A stretch of 64,000 bases of DNA from Pseudomonas brassicacearum subsp. brassicacearum (GTDB lineage: Bacteria; Pseudomonadota; Gammaproteobacteria; Pseudomonadales; Pseudomonadaceae), in assembly GCF_008801605.1 (NCBI RefSeq), contig NZ_VZPJ01000023.1, positions 1 to 64,000 on the forward strand, given 5' to 3'. Of the stretch, positions 8,086 to 19,626 are shown piece after piece. The first letter of the stretch is position 1; the number at the start of each line of letters is the position of its first letter. Under the pieces are notes generated by a model. It did not search any database. It saw only the letters and a program-made list of their open reading frames with translations, and was not told the origin of the DNA. The position numbers and the translations under genes are program-made.

Positions 8086-8683
8086 GGCCGTTCTCCAGTA
8101 ACAGGGCGGTTTTCGCCAGGCGCAAACCCAAGGCGCGGCACAGGGCGACCTCATGTTCGTTCAAGCCGCTTTTGCCGTCGGCCCCGGCGTGATGGCTCGG
8201 GCCGTAGGGCGTGCCACCGCCCTGGGTGTCGATCAGGGCCGATTCGCTGTAGGGCAGGCCGGTGATCAGCATGCCGTGGTGCAGCAGCGGCAGCATCATC
8301 GACAGCAGGGTGGTTTCCTGGCCGCCGTGCAGGCTCGCGGTGGAGGTGAACACCCCGGCCGGTTTGCCCACCAGGGCGCCGGTCAGCCACAGGTTGCTGG
8401 TGCCGTCGAGAAAGTATTTGAGCGGCGCGGCCATGTTGCCGAAACGGGTCGGGCTGCCCAAGGCCAGGCCAGCGCAGTTCTTCAGGTCATCGAGGCTGGC
8501 GTAGAGCGGGCCTTGTTCAGGGATGTCCGGCGAAACCGCTTCGCACTCGGCAGAAATTGCCGGCACCGTACGCAACCTGGCTTCCAGCCCGGCCTGCTCG
8601 ACACCACGGGCGATCTGCCGGGCCATTTCGTTGGTGGAGCCGCTGCGGCTGTAATACAACACCAGGATGTACGGCGTGGTCAC
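8078..8683 (-). CDS. wrbA: NAD(P)H:quinone oxidoreductase WrbA
   Basis: 201-aa flavodoxin-fold FMN enzyme that reduces quinones by two electrons and limits redox cycling. The FMN phosphate loop is LYYSRSGSTNEMARQIA near the N-terminus. GSPTRFGNMAAPLKYFLD and the GGQETTLLSMMLPLLHHGM stretch are characteristic of WrbA. The start is the GTG at 8683 (VTTPYILVLYYS); it overlaps the arsC stop as GTGA, so the longer open frame is an artefact of the arsC region. Co-transcription with arsC is clear from the overlap. Confidence 0.93.
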   Translation of the reverse strand: MTTPYILVLYYSRSGSTNEMARQIARGVEQAGLEARLRTVPAISAECEAVSPDIPEQGPLYASLDDLKNCAGLALGSPTRFGNMAAPLKYFLDGTSNLWLTGALVGKPAGVFTSTASLHGGQETTLLSMMLPLLHHGMLITGLPYSESALIDTQGGGTPYGPSHHAGADGKSGLNEHEVALCRALGLRLAKTALLLENGRG

Positions 8684-9033
8684 GGCAGGATCTCCAGGAT
8701 CTTCTCCGGCGGACGGCCGATCACGGCCTTTTCCCCGGCTTCCAGAATCGGCCGTTCCATGAGTTTCGGGTGGGCGGCGATGGCCGCGATCAACTGGGCC
8801 TGGCTCAGGCTTTCGTCGGCCAGGTTCAGATCCTTGTACTCGTCCTCGCTGGTGCGCAGCAATTGCCGGGCGGTGATGCCGAGCTTGCCCAGCAGGCGTT
8901 CCAGTTGCGCGGCGTCGAGCGGGGTTTCCAGGTAGCGGACCACGGTGGGCGTCAGGCCACGGGCCTCCAACAGTTCCAGCGCACCGCGGGATTTCGAGCA
9001 GCGCGGGTTGTGATAAAGCGTCAGATCGGTCAT
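8680..9033 (-). CDS. arsC: Glutaredoxin-dependent arsenate reductase ArsC
   Basis: 117-aa ArsC/Spx-fold protein. The catalytic cysteine is Cys12 in HNPRCSKSRG, and RPILEAGEKAVIGRPPEKIL supplies the conserved C-terminal arginines and the cis-proline region. Established members reduce arsenate to arsenite with glutathione and glutaredoxin. There is no arsB or arsR nearby, so this housekeeping copy may act on another substrate. First gene of a three-gene overlapping operon. Confidence 0.92.
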   Translation of the reverse strand: MTDLTLYHNPRCSKSRGALELLEARGLTPTVVRYLETPLDAAQLERLLGKLGITARQLLRTSEDEYKDLNLADESLSQAQLIAAIAAHPKLMERPILEAGEKAVIGRPPEKILEILP

Positions 9034-9147
9034 GAGTGGGTCGCATCTTGCGTAAGGTGGCGGCTATTCTACTGTGCCGCGAAGCCCCTAGCACCTGAGA
9101 GAGGCGACGGGTCGCAGCAGCGTTCACATTCAGACAAGGATTGGCAC

Positions 9148-9615
9148 ATGGCAAGGCGATTGACGGCGGCACTGACATTCATCGGCATTTTGTTGCTCGC
9201 CGGCTGCGGGAACGACTACGGCGTGGACCAGAACGGCCAGGCCATTGCCTCGCAGCGGCTGGACAAACAATGGGTGGTGCTCAACTACTGGGCCGAATGG
9301 TGCGCGCCGTGCCGTACCGAAATCCCGGAATTCAATGCCTTGGCCGAACAGCTCAAGGGCCGCAATGTCGGTGTGTTCGGGGTCAACTTCGACCAGGTGC
9401 AGGGCGAAGAACTCAAGAGTGCCAGCGACAAGATGGGGATTCGCTTCACGGTGCTGGCCCGGGATCCGGCCGAGATCTTCGACCTTCCTCGCAGCGAAGG
9501 GCTACCGGTGACGTACATCATCGATAACAAGGGCAAGGTGCGCGAGCAGTTGCTGGGGGAGCAGACGGCGGCGGGGGTGATGGCCAAGCTTGAGGCGTTG
9601 CAGGCGCTCAAGTGA
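9148..9615 (+). CDS. TlpA/ResA-like thioredoxin-fold lipoprotein
   Basis: 155-aa exported protein with a lipobox LLAGC (Cys20), so a membrane-anchored periplasmic lipoprotein. The redox site is WCAPC at 51-55 and the cis-proline motif is GLPVTYII. The family transfers electrons to disulfides in the periplasm, for example during cytochrome c maturation; no such genes lie alongside, so the partner is unknown. ATG 9148 is the only start giving a proper signal peptide. A 108-bp repeat begins one base after the stop codon. Confidence 0.88.
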   Translation: MARRLTAALTFIGILLLAGCGNDYGVDQNGQAIASQRLDKQWVVLNYWAEWCAPCRTEIPEFNALAEQLKGRNVGVFGVNFDQVQGEELKSASDKMGIRFTVLARDPAEIFDLPRSEGLPVTYIIDNKGKVREQLLGEQTAAGVMAKLEALQALK

Positions 9616-9616
9616 T

Positions 9617-9724
9617 GATCGTTCCCACGCTCCGCGTGGGAATGCAGCCCGGGACGCTCTGCGTCCCAAAAGCGGAACGCGGAGCGTCCCCAGAGGCGTT
9701 CCCACGCGGAGCATGGGAACGATC
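9617..9724. repeat. 108-bp palindromic intergenic repeat (not REP)
   Basis: It begins GATCGTTCCCACGCTCCGCG and ends with the near-complement CGCGGAGCATGGGAACGATC. Inner arms GGGACGCTCTGCGTCCC and GGAACGCGGAGCGTCCC give nested palindromes, so the whole block can fold as a cruciform. From memory such blocks recur in P. fluorescens-group genomes. It lies between convergent genes. Confidence 0.85.
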
Positions 9725-9739
9725 AAGTGGGGCCGGAGC

Positions 9740-10144
9740 TCAGCCCTCTTCCAGCCACCAACGCAGCGGCTTGCCCTGGGCTGGCCAGAAGCGTATTTGC
9801 TCGATGGGCGAGATGTCCCAGCGCTCGACCTTTTCCAGGGCCTGCAAGAAGCGCGTTTCTTGCTCCATCACCGCCGGGGCGCAGAGTTTGCGTGTGCTGC
9901 CGATCTTGCCGAAGCTCAAGCGGTGGCCTTCCAGGGTGTAGGGCGCGAACCAGTGGTTGCAGCCGCCGTTGCCATAGGCGCGACCGTCATCCCCAAGGGT
10001 GATGGTCAGGTGGCTGTAGTCCATCAATGGCCGCTCACCGATCCACTCCAGGATGTAGCTGCGGTTATGTTGCAGCTGCACAGGTTCAGCGGCACAGCCC
10101 ATCAGGCTCATGCCGATCAACGCGGACAGGGCCAAACGTTTCAT
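9740..10144 (-). CDS. META-domain (HslJ-like) lipoprotein
   Basis: 134-aa lipoprotein: MKRLALSALIGMSLMGC gives a lipobox with Cys17. The mature part has the META/HslJ hallmarks: LEWIGERPLMDYSHLTITL, GNGGCNHWFAPYTLEG and a later FLQALEKVERWDI. Relatives include HslJ, linked to heat and novobiocin resistance, but the molecular role is unknown. ATG 10144 overlaps the stop of the upstream zinc-ribbon gene (TGATG), so the two are translationally coupled. Confidence 0.85.
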   Translation of the reverse strand: MKRLALSALIGMSLMGCAAEPVQLQHNRSYILEWIGERPLMDYSHLTITLGDDGRAYGNGGCNHWFAPYTLEGHRLSFGKIGSTRKLCAPAVMEQETRFLQALEKVERWDISPIEQIRFWPAQGKPLRWWLEEG

Positions 10145-10578
10145 CAGGCGGCTTCCTGGCATTTCGGGCACAGGTGTTTTTCACCCACGGTGGTCCAGCC
10201 CAGTTCGGCGATTCGCGCGGTGGCGGCCGGTTTTTCGGCCTTGACGCCGAGCTTGGCATCCACGGCGAATTCGAAGCTCAGTTCCTTGGCGCAGCTGTCG
10301 CAGTTGACCTGCCAGGTGTGGATCGCCAGTTCGCCGAACACCGGGCCGGTGGTCATGGCCGTCCATTGGCCCATGGGCTTGAGCAGGTGCCGCACGGTGT
10401 CCACGGTCAGGCGCATGGACAAGTCCTTGCTGCCCTTGAGCGTGACGAGCAACACATCGTTGGCCTGGATCGAACCGCCATTGCCCGTGACCTGGTAGCG
10501 GCCCGGCGCCAGCGCGCGGACTTCGGTCAAGGTGTGCTGAGGGTTCATCAGGGTGTAGCGGAAATCGTGTTCGGCCAT
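10144..10578 (-). CDS. Uncharacterised protein with four-cysteine zinc-ribbon
   Basis: 144-aa protein that I cannot assign to a named family. CxxC pairs at Cys93/Cys96 (CDSC) and Cys137/Cys140 (CPKC) frame a small domain that could bind one zinc ion. The first 80 residues look like a beta-rich domain (GRYQVTGNGGSIQANDVLLVTL). There is no signal peptide or membrane span, so it is probably cytoplasmic. ATG 10578 with GGAGGACCC upstream is preferred over the longer frame to 10617. It forms an operon with the META lipoprotein through a 1-bp overlap. Confidence 0.75.
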   Translation of the reverse strand: MAEHDFRYTLMNPQHTLTEVRALAPGRYQVTGNGGSIQANDVLLVTLKGSKDLSMRLTVDTVRHLLKPMGQWTAMTTGPVFGELAIHTWQVNCDSCAKELSFEFAVDAKLGVKAEKPAATARIAELGWTTVGEKHLCPKCQEAA

Positions 10579-10666
10579 GGGTCCTCCAAATAGGCGCGAC
10601 ATGCTAGCACGGGGCATGGGTTGGGATGGTCAACCACGAATCTTGCCGACGAAACTCCATCCCTAA

Positions 10667-10756
10667 TGTGGGAGCGGGCTTGCTCGCGAAGGCGGTCTGT
10701 CAGCAACACATAGGCTAACTGAAACACCGCCTTCGCGAGCAAGCCCGCTCCCACAG
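10667..10756. repeat. REP pair, inverted
   Basis: GTGGGAGCGGGCTTGCTCGCGAAGGCGG and its reverse-complement version CGCCTTCGCGAGCAAGCCCGCTCCCAC match over ~27 bp, a stronger match than most other pairs here, which suggests recent amplification as a unit. Confidence 0.92.
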
Positions 10757-10771
10757 GGGGGACTGGGAGGG

Positions 10772-11761
10772 TTAGCTGTCTACCAGGTTTTGCGGCGTGC
10801 CGGCGGCCCAGGCGGCGATGTTGTCCAGGGTGGTCATGGCAATCGCCGCCAAGGCCTCATGGGTCAGGAACGCCTGGTGGGCGGTGACGATCACGTTGGG
10901 GAAGGTCAACAGCCGGGCCAGCACGTCGTCCTGCAAGGGCAGGTCGGAGCGGTCCTTGAAAAACAGCTGGGCTTCTTCCTCGTACACATCCAGGCCCAGG
11001 TAGCCCAACTGGCCGCTTTTCAACGCCTCGATCAAGGCCGGTGTGTCCACCAGGCCGCCGCGCCCGGTATTGATCAGCATGGCGCCGCGTTGCATCGCAG
11101 CAAGCGATCGGGCGTTGATCAGGTGTCGGCTTTGTTTATTGAGCGGGCAATGCAGGCTGATGATCTGCGCCTGCGCGAGCAGCTCGGCCAAGGGCAGGTA
11201 GCGGGCGCCCAAGGCTTCGACCTGCGGGTTGGGGTAGGGGTCATAGGCCAGCAACTGGCAGCCGAAGCCGGCCATGATCCGTGCGAACGTCGCGCCGATC
11301 TGCCCGGTGCCGATCACCCCGACGGTCTTGCCCACCAGGTCGAACCCGGTCAGCCCATGGAGGCTGAAATTGCCGTCTCGGGTGCGGTTGTAGGCGCGGT
11401 GTAGGCAGCGATTGAGGGCCATGATCAACGCCACGGCATGTTCGGCCACGGCATGGGGCGAGTAGGCCGGCACCCGGACGATGCTCAAGCCCAGGCGCTG
11501 GGCGGCGAGCAGGTCGACGTGGTTGTAGCCGGCCGAGCGCAGGGCGATCAGCCGCGTGCCGCCTTCGGCCAGCCGCTCCAGCACCGGGGCGCTGAGGTCA
11601 TCGTTGATGAAGGCGCACACCACTTCATGCCGTTCGGCCAGGGCCACGGTGTCGAGGTTCAGACGGGCGGGCTGGAATTGCAATTGAAGACCCGCGGGCG
11701 ACGGAGCCTTGGTGAAACTGTCGCGGTCGTAGGTCTGGCTGCTGAAAAAAATCACGCGCAT
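10772..11761 (-). CDS. ldhA: D-lactate dehydrogenase (fermentative, NAD-dependent)
   Basis: 329-aa member of the D-isomer 2-hydroxyacid dehydrogenases, reducing pyruvate to D-lactate. Visible are the Rossmann motif VIGTGQIG, the catalytic arginine segment LINTGRGGLVDTPAL, and TAHQAFLTHEA with the catalytic histidine. The N-terminus MRVIFFSSQTYDRDSF is typical of LdhA. The start codon follows AGGAGGCCGCC. It lies just downstream of gacS on the same strand with an 87-bp gap. Confidence 0.93.
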   Translation of the reverse strand: MRVIFFSSQTYDRDSFTKAPSPAGLQLQFQPARLNLDTVALAERHEVVCAFINDDLSAPVLERLAEGGTRLIALRSAGYNHVDLLAAQRLGLSIVRVPAYSPHAVAEHAVALIMALNRCLHRAYNRTRDGNFSLHGLTGFDLVGKTVGVIGTGQIGATFARIMAGFGCQLLAYDPYPNPQVEALGARYLPLAELLAQAQIISLHCPLNKQSRHLINARSLAAMQRGAMLINTGRGGLVDTPALIEALKSGQLGYLGLDVYEEEAQLFFKDRSDLPLQDDVLARLLTFPNVIVTAHQAFLTHEALAAIAMTTLDNIAAWAAGTPQNLVDS

Positions 11762-11848
11762 GGCGGCCTCCTGGCAGAAAAAAAAGCCCGTAGGAGCTGT
11801 CGGAACGTGGATTTTCAGCGATTCCGGTTCCCTGGATCTTGCCCTGGA

Positions 11849-14599
<2,751 letters not shown>

Positions 14600-14874
14600 A
14601 CTTGTCTCCTGCATCCAGCGTCTGATTGAGCGGTGCGCGCATCCGGCACGCATTACCTGCGCAGTGTAGCGATTTGCGGGCGGGCGATCTTCGTAAAATT
14701 CACAAGGCGATGGGGGCGCGGTCCATGGGATAGCCATCGAGGGAAAGCTAAGCGCGTGCTCGGCTTTCGCCTCGCTTATTCCCATAAGCCATAACCCCCT
14801 TACTTTGCGTGATATGGCCTGGCCAGGTTTGCCGGTATGATAGGCGCCCCCGCAGTCCGGATTGCGAATACGCC

Positions 14875-15777
14875 ATGACTCTGCAGTACCCAACCATCGC
14901 CGATTGCGTCGGCAACACTCCGCTGGTCCGTTTGCAACGCTTGCCCGGCGTGACCACCAATACGCTTTTGCTCAAGCTCGAAGGGAATAACCCGGCGGGT
15001 TCGGTCAAGGACCGGCCGGCGCTGTCGATGATCACCCGTGGCGAATTGCGCGGGCAGATCCAGCCCGGCGACACGCTGATCGAGGCGACCTCCGGCAACA
15101 CCGGTATTGCCCTGGCGATGGCAGCGGCGATCAAGGGCTACAAGATGATCCTGATCATGCCCGACAACTCCAGCGCCGAGCGCAAGGCGGCGATGACGGC
15201 CTACGGTGCCGAGTTGATCCTGGTGACTCAGGAGGAGGGCATGGAGGGTGCCCGGGACCTGGCCGAGCGCATGCAGGCCGAGGGTCGTGGCAAGGTGCTG
15301 GACCAGTTCGCCAACGGCGACAATCCCGAGGCCCACTACACCACCACCGGCCCTGAGATCTGGCGCCAGACCGACGGCACCATCACCCATTTCGTCAGCT
15401 CGATGGGCACCACCGGCACCATCATGGGCACCTCGCGCTATCTGAAAGAACAGAACCCGAACGTGCAGATCATCGGCCTGCAACCGATGGAAGGTTCGGC
15501 CATTCCAGGCATTCGTCGCTGGCCGGAGGAATATCTGCCGAAGATCTACCAGGCCGAGCGCGTGGACCGCATCATCGACATGGCCCAGAGCGAAGCCGAG
15601 GACGTGACCCGTCGTCTGGCTCGCGAAGAAGGCATTTTCTGTGGCGTGTCTTCGGGCGGTGCCGTGGCGGGGATGCTGCGTCTGTCCAAGGAAGTTGAAA
15701 ATGCGGTGATCGTCGCGATCATCTGCGACCGTGGCGACCGTTACCTGTCGACCGGCATTTTCGACGCGCCCAACTGA
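14875..15777 (+). CDS. cysM: Cysteine synthase B (O-acetylserine sulfhydrylase)
   Basis: 300-aa PLP enzyme making cysteine from O-acetylserine and sulfide or thiosulfate. PLP lysine is Lys45 in NNPAGSVKDRPAL, the substrate loop is TSGNTGIAL, and a PLP-phosphate loop GTTGT (SMGTTGTIMGTSRYL) is present. GIRRWPEEYLPKI is the CysM-type variant of the C-terminal region. It diverges from gacS, with a 275-bp gap. The stop codon overlaps the rlmD start (TGATG), coupling sulfur metabolism with an RNA methyltransferase, an order conserved in Pseudomonas. Confidence 0.95.
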   Translation: MTLQYPTIADCVGNTPLVRLQRLPGVTTNTLLLKLEGNNPAGSVKDRPALSMITRGELRGQIQPGDTLIEATSGNTGIALAMAAAIKGYKMILIMPDNSSAERKAAMTAYGAELILVTQEEGMEGARDLAERMQAEGRGKVLDQFANGDNPEAHYTTTGPEIWRQTDGTITHFVSSMGTTGTIMGTSRYLKEQNPNVQIIGLQPMEGSAIPGIRRWPEEYLPKIYQAERVDRIIDMAQSEAEDVTRRLAREEGIFCGVSSGGAVAGMLRLSKEVENAVIVAIICDRGDRYLSTGIFDAPN

Positions 15778-17147
15778 TGGCCAAGCAAGAAAGAGGCTTG
15801 CGCTTCCAACCCAGCGGCGGAAGCCGGGCCCCGCAAGTGCCCACCGGTAAAAAGCAGCGTTTGACCATCGAACGCCTGGCCAACGATGGCCGGGGCATCG
15901 CCTTTGTCGAGGGGCGCACCTGGTTTGTCATCGGCGCCCTGGCCGGCGAAGAAGTCGAGGCGCGGGTGCTCGGTGCCCATGGCAAAGTGATCGAGGCACG
16001 CACCGAGCGGGTGTTCCTGCCCAGTGAACTGCGTCGTGCGGCGCCGTGCATCCATGCCGGTCGTTGTGGCGGATGCAGCGTCCAACATTTGCCCCATGAC
16101 GAACAACTCGCCCTGAAACAGCGCATGCTCGCCGAGCAGTTGTCTCGGGTGGCTGGGGTGGTGCCAGAGGAATGGGCCGCGCCCCTGAGCGGACCGGAGT
16201 TCGGTTACCGGCGTCGCGCCCGGGTGGCGGTGCGCTGGGACCAGAAAGCGAAAAAACTCGAAGTCGGTTTCCGCGCCGTCGGCAGCCAGGACATCGTTGC
16301 CATCGGTGATTGCCCGGTGCTGGTACAGCCCTTGCAGCCGATCATGAGCCGTCTGCCGGAAATGCTGCGTCGCTTGAGCAAACCCCAGGCGCTGGGGCAT
16401 GTGGAGTTGTTCGCCGGTTCGTCCCTCGCGGTATTGCTGCGCCACATGGCGCCGCTGTCGGAGGCCGACCTGACGATCCTCAAGGACTTCTGTGCGTTCC
16501 ATGAAGCCCAGTTGTGGCTGCACGGTGAAGGTGAGCCGCAACCGGTGGAGCCTGGGCAGGCCCTTGGGTTTCGCCTGGATGCCTGGGACCTCGAGCTGGC
16601 TTACCGGCCGGGGGATTTCATCCAGGTGAACGCCGGGGTCAACGAGGCGATGATCGCCCAGGCCCTGCAATGGCTGGCGCCGCAAGCCGAGGAGCGGGTG
16701 CTGGATCTGTTCTGCGGCCTGGGCAACTTTGCCTTGCCGCTGGCCAAAAGCGTGCGCCAGGTAGTGGCCGTCGAAGGCGTGCAGACCATGGTGGAGCGTG
16801 CGGCGGCCAATGCCGTCAGCAACAATTTGAATAACACTGCTTTTTTTCAGGCCGATTTATCCCAGCCTCTGGCTGATGCCGAATGGATCGGCGAGGGCTT
16901 TTCTGCGGTACTCTTGGACCCACCCCGTGACGGTGCTTTCGAGGTGGTGCGCAAGCTGTCGTCCCTGGGTGCCAAACGGTTGGTTTATGTTTCGTGCAAC
17001 CCGGCAACTTTGGCCCGGGATACGGTCGAACTGATCAAGCAGGGCTACCGGTTAAAACGTGCCGGGATTCTCGATATGTTTCCTCAAACGGCGCATGTCG
17101 AGGCCATGGCGTTATTTGAAGCGAGCCAGGATGGCTTGTCCGACTGA
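15777..17147 (+). CDS. rlmD: 23S rRNA (uracil-1939-C5)-methyltransferase RlmD
   Basis: 456-aa SAM-dependent enzyme (formerly RumA) that methylates U1939 of 23S rRNA. An N-terminal TRAM domain (about 25-80) is followed by the 4Fe-4S cysteines Cys91, Cys97 and Cys100 (CIHAGRCGGC) and a fourth near residue 179 (GDCPVL). The SAM motif LDLFCGLGNF and the catalytic cysteine in VSCNPATLARD are intact. Second gene of cysM-rlmD, and the family's usual length. Confidence 0.95.
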   Translation: MAKQERGLRFQPSGGSRAPQVPTGKKQRLTIERLANDGRGIAFVEGRTWFVIGALAGEEVEARVLGAHGKVIEARTERVFLPSELRRAAPCIHAGRCGGCSVQHLPHDEQLALKQRMLAEQLSRVAGVVPEEWAAPLSGPEFGYRRRARVAVRWDQKAKKLEVGFRAVGSQDIVAIGDCPVLVQPLQPIMSRLPEMLRRLSKPQALGHVELFAGSSLAVLLRHMAPLSEADLTILKDFCAFHEAQLWLHGEGEPQPVEPGQALGFRLDAWDLELAYRPGDFIQVNAGVNEAMIAQALQWLAPQAEERVLDLFCGLGNFALPLAKSVRQVVAVEGVQTMVERAAANAVSNNLNNTAFFQADLSQPLADAEWIGEGFSAVLLDPPRDGAFEVVRKLSSLGAKRLVYVSCNPATLARDTVELIKQGYRLKRAGILDMFPQTAHVEAMALFEASQDGLSD

Positions 17148-17247
17148 CCCGTTCGTGCCAACTCGCCACAGCCCTGGGCGCAAACACGGGCATGAAGGTC
17201 AGCGAAGTTGACGCATTGAATCTGCGTCGTAGGGAAGGTAAGTAAAG

Positions 17248-19494
17248 ATGGTACAGGTGAGAGCACACCAGCCGATCAACACCGACGGCAGTATCAATCT
17301 CGAGGCTTGGCTCGATCATGCGGTCAGCGTCGACATGGCTCTGGATCGCGAAGCCTTGAAGGCCGCCTGCGAGTTCGCTCGTGAGGCGGAGCAGCAACAT
17401 AACGCGGCGAAGAACCTGTGGTCCGAAGGCACCTCGAGTTTCCAGACGGGCCTGGAGATCGCCGAAATTCTCGCTGACCTCAAGCTCGACCAGGATTCGC
17501 TGGTGGCGGCGGTGCTGTACCGCGGCGTGCGCGAAGGGCAGATCCAGCTACCGGTGGTCAGCCAGCGCTTCGGCACGGTGGTGGCCAAGCTGATCGACGG
17601 CGTGCTGCGCATGGCGGCCATCAGTGCCAGCCTCAGCCCGCGCCAGTCCATGGTGCTGGGCACCCAGGGCCAGGTGGAAAACCTGCGCAAGATGTTGGTG
17701 GCGATGGTCGACGACGTGCGTGTCGCGCTGATCAAGCTGGCCGAACGCACCTGTGCGATCCGCGCCGTGAAGTCCGCCGATGACGAAAAACGCAATCGCG
17801 TCGCCCGGGAGGTGTTCGACATCTATGCACCCCTGGCCCACCGTCTCGGCATCGGTCACATCAAGTGGGAGCTGGAGGACCTGTCCTTCCGCTACCTGGA
17901 GCCCGATCAGTACAAGCAGATCGCCAAGCTGCTGCATGAGCGGCGCCTGGATCGCGAGCGCTTCATCACCGATGTGATGACCCAGTTGCGAGAAGAACTG
18001 CAGGCCACCGGCGTGGTAGCCGACATCAGTGGCCGGGCCAAGCACATCTACTCGATCTGGCGAAAAATGCAGCGCAAAGGCCTGGAATTCAGCCAGATCT
18101 ACGACGTTCGCGCCGTTCGCGTCCTGGTCCCGGAAATGCGCGACTGCTACACCGCGCTGGGGATCGTCCATACCTTGTGGCGGCACATTCCGAAGGAGTT
18201 CGACGACTACATCGCCAATCCCAAGGAAAACGGCTATCGCTCGCTACACACTGCAGTGATCGGCCCCGAGGGCAAGGTGCTGGAAGTGCAGATCCGCACC
18301 CACGCCATGCACGAGGAGGCCGAGCTGGGCGTCTGCGCCCACTGGAAATACAAGGGCACCGACGTCAAGTCCGGGTCCAATCACTATGAAGAGAAAATCT
18401 CCTGGCTGCGTCAGGTGCTCGAGTGGCATGAGGAGCTGGGTGACATTGGTGGCCTGGCCGAACAGCTGCGGGTCGATATCGAGCCGGACCGGGTCTATAT
18501 CTTCACCCCCGACGGCCACGCCATCGACCTGCCCAAGGGCGCGACGCCACTGGACTTCGCCTACCGGGTTCACACCGAGATCGGCCACAACTGCCGTGGC
18601 GCCAAGATCAACGGGCGGATCGTGCCGCTCAACTACAGCCTGCAGACCGGTGAGCAGGTCGAGATCATCACCAGCAAGCACGGTACGCCGAGCCGCGACT
18701 GGCTGAACCCGAACCTGGGCTACATCACCACCTCGCGGGCGCGGGCGAAAATCGTCCACTGGTTCAAGTTGCAGGCTCGCGACCAGAACGTCGCCGCCGG
18801 CAAGACCCTGCTCGAGCGTGAACTCGGTCGCCTGGGCCTGCCGCAGGTGGATTTCGACAAGCTGGCCGAAAAAGCCAATATGAAAACCGCCGAGGACATG
18901 TTCGCCGCCCTCGGTGCCGGCGATCTGCGCCTGGCGCAGTTGGTCAACCTGGCCCAGCAACTGGTGGAGCCGGAGCGGGGCAACGAGCAACTGGAGCTGA
19001 TTCCGCGCAAGGCTACCGGCTACAAGCCGGGCAAGCGCGGCGATATCCAGATCCAGGGCGTGGGCAACCTGATGACCCAGATGGCGGGCTGCTGCCAGCC
19101 ACTGCCGGGGGATGCGATCGTCGGCTACATCACCCAGGGCCGTGGCGTGAGCATTCACCGCCAGGACTGTGCCTCGGTGCTGCAACTGGCCGGTCGCGAG
19201 CCGGAGCGGATCATCCAGGTCAGTTGGGGCCCGGTGCCGGTGCTCACCTATCCGGTGGACATCGTCATCCGCGCCTACGACCGATCAGGTCTGTTGCGTG
19301 ACGTGTCTCAGGTGTTGCTGAACGAGCGGATCAACGTGTTGGCGGTCAACACCCGTTCGAACAAGGAAGACAACACCGCACTGATGTCCCTGACCATCGA
19401 GATTCCGGGGCTGGATGCGCTGGGGCGGTTGCTGGGGCGGATTTCCCAGTTGCCGAACATCATCGAGACCCGGCGCAACCGGACGCCAGGTTAA
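17248..19494 (+). CDS. relA: (p)ppGpp synthetase RelA
   Basis: 748-aa ribosome-associated alarmone synthetase of the stringent response. The N-terminal hydrolase-like domain lacks the HDxxED site (the position reads LYRGVREGQ), so hydrolysis is not expected. The synthetase domain carries EFDDYIANPKENGYRSLHT, whose acidic EFDD motif marks monofunctional RelA. TGS (about 412-475, VYIFTPDGHAIDLPKG), a zinc-finger-like region with AGCCQPLPGD and a C-terminal ACT domain follow. The ATG at 17248 is preceded by GGAAGGTAAG. A free-standing gene between rlmD and mazG. Confidence 0.97.
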   Translation: MVQVRAHQPINTDGSINLEAWLDHAVSVDMALDREALKAACEFAREAEQQHNAAKNLWSEGTSSFQTGLEIAEILADLKLDQDSLVAAVLYRGVREGQIQLPVVSQRFGTVVAKLIDGVLRMAAISASLSPRQSMVLGTQGQVENLRKMLVAMVDDVRVALIKLAERTCAIRAVKSADDEKRNRVAREVFDIYAPLAHRLGIGHIKWELEDLSFRYLEPDQYKQIAKLLHERRLDRERFITDVMTQLREELQATGVVADISGRAKHIYSIWRKMQRKGLEFSQIYDVRAVRVLVPEMRDCYTALGIVHTLWRHIPKEFDDYIANPKENGYRSLHTAVIGPEGKVLEVQIRTHAMHEEAELGVCAHWKYKGTDVKSGSNHYEEKISWLRQVLEWHEELGDIGGLAEQLRVDIEPDRVYIFTPDGHAIDLPKGATPLDFAYRVHTEIGHNCRGAKINGRIVPLNYSLQTGEQVEIITSKHGTPSRDWLNPNLGYITTSRARAKIVHWFKLQARDQNVAAGKTLLERELGRLGLPQVDFDKLAEKANMKTAEDMFAALGAGDLRLAQLVNLAQQLVEPERGNEQLELIPRKATGYKPGKRGDIQIQGVGNLMTQMAGCCQPLPGDAIVGYITQGRGVSIHRQDCASVLQLAGREPERIIQVSWGPVPVLTYPVDIVIRAYDRSGLLRDVSQVLLNERINVLAVNTRSNKEDNTALMSLTIEIPGLDALGRLLGRISQLPNIIETRRNRTPG

Positions 19495-19507
19495 GCGCAG
19501 TCCGCAA

Positions 19508-19560
19508 ATGTGGGAGCCTGTGGGAGCAAAGTCTGTGGGAGCAAGCTTTGCTCCCACAGG
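19508..19560. repeat. Nested, partly decayed REP copies
   Basis: Three GTGGGAGC starts occur in tandem within 45 bp (19510, 19520 and 19536 regions), and only the last one completes the palindrome GGGAGCAAGCTTTGCTCCC. This looks like slippage or successive partial insertions. Confidence 0.8.
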
Positions 19561-19626
19561 TTCACTCCTATTGACTTGCTTCCATTGGATTATTTCCCAT
19601 AGGGTGATTTGTGATGGGATGGATTG

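Noticed and set aside
8684..9178. N-terminal extension of WrbA over the arsC region
   Set aside because: It reads arsC in another frame; the GTG at 8683 with the flavodoxin FMN loop right after it is the natural start.
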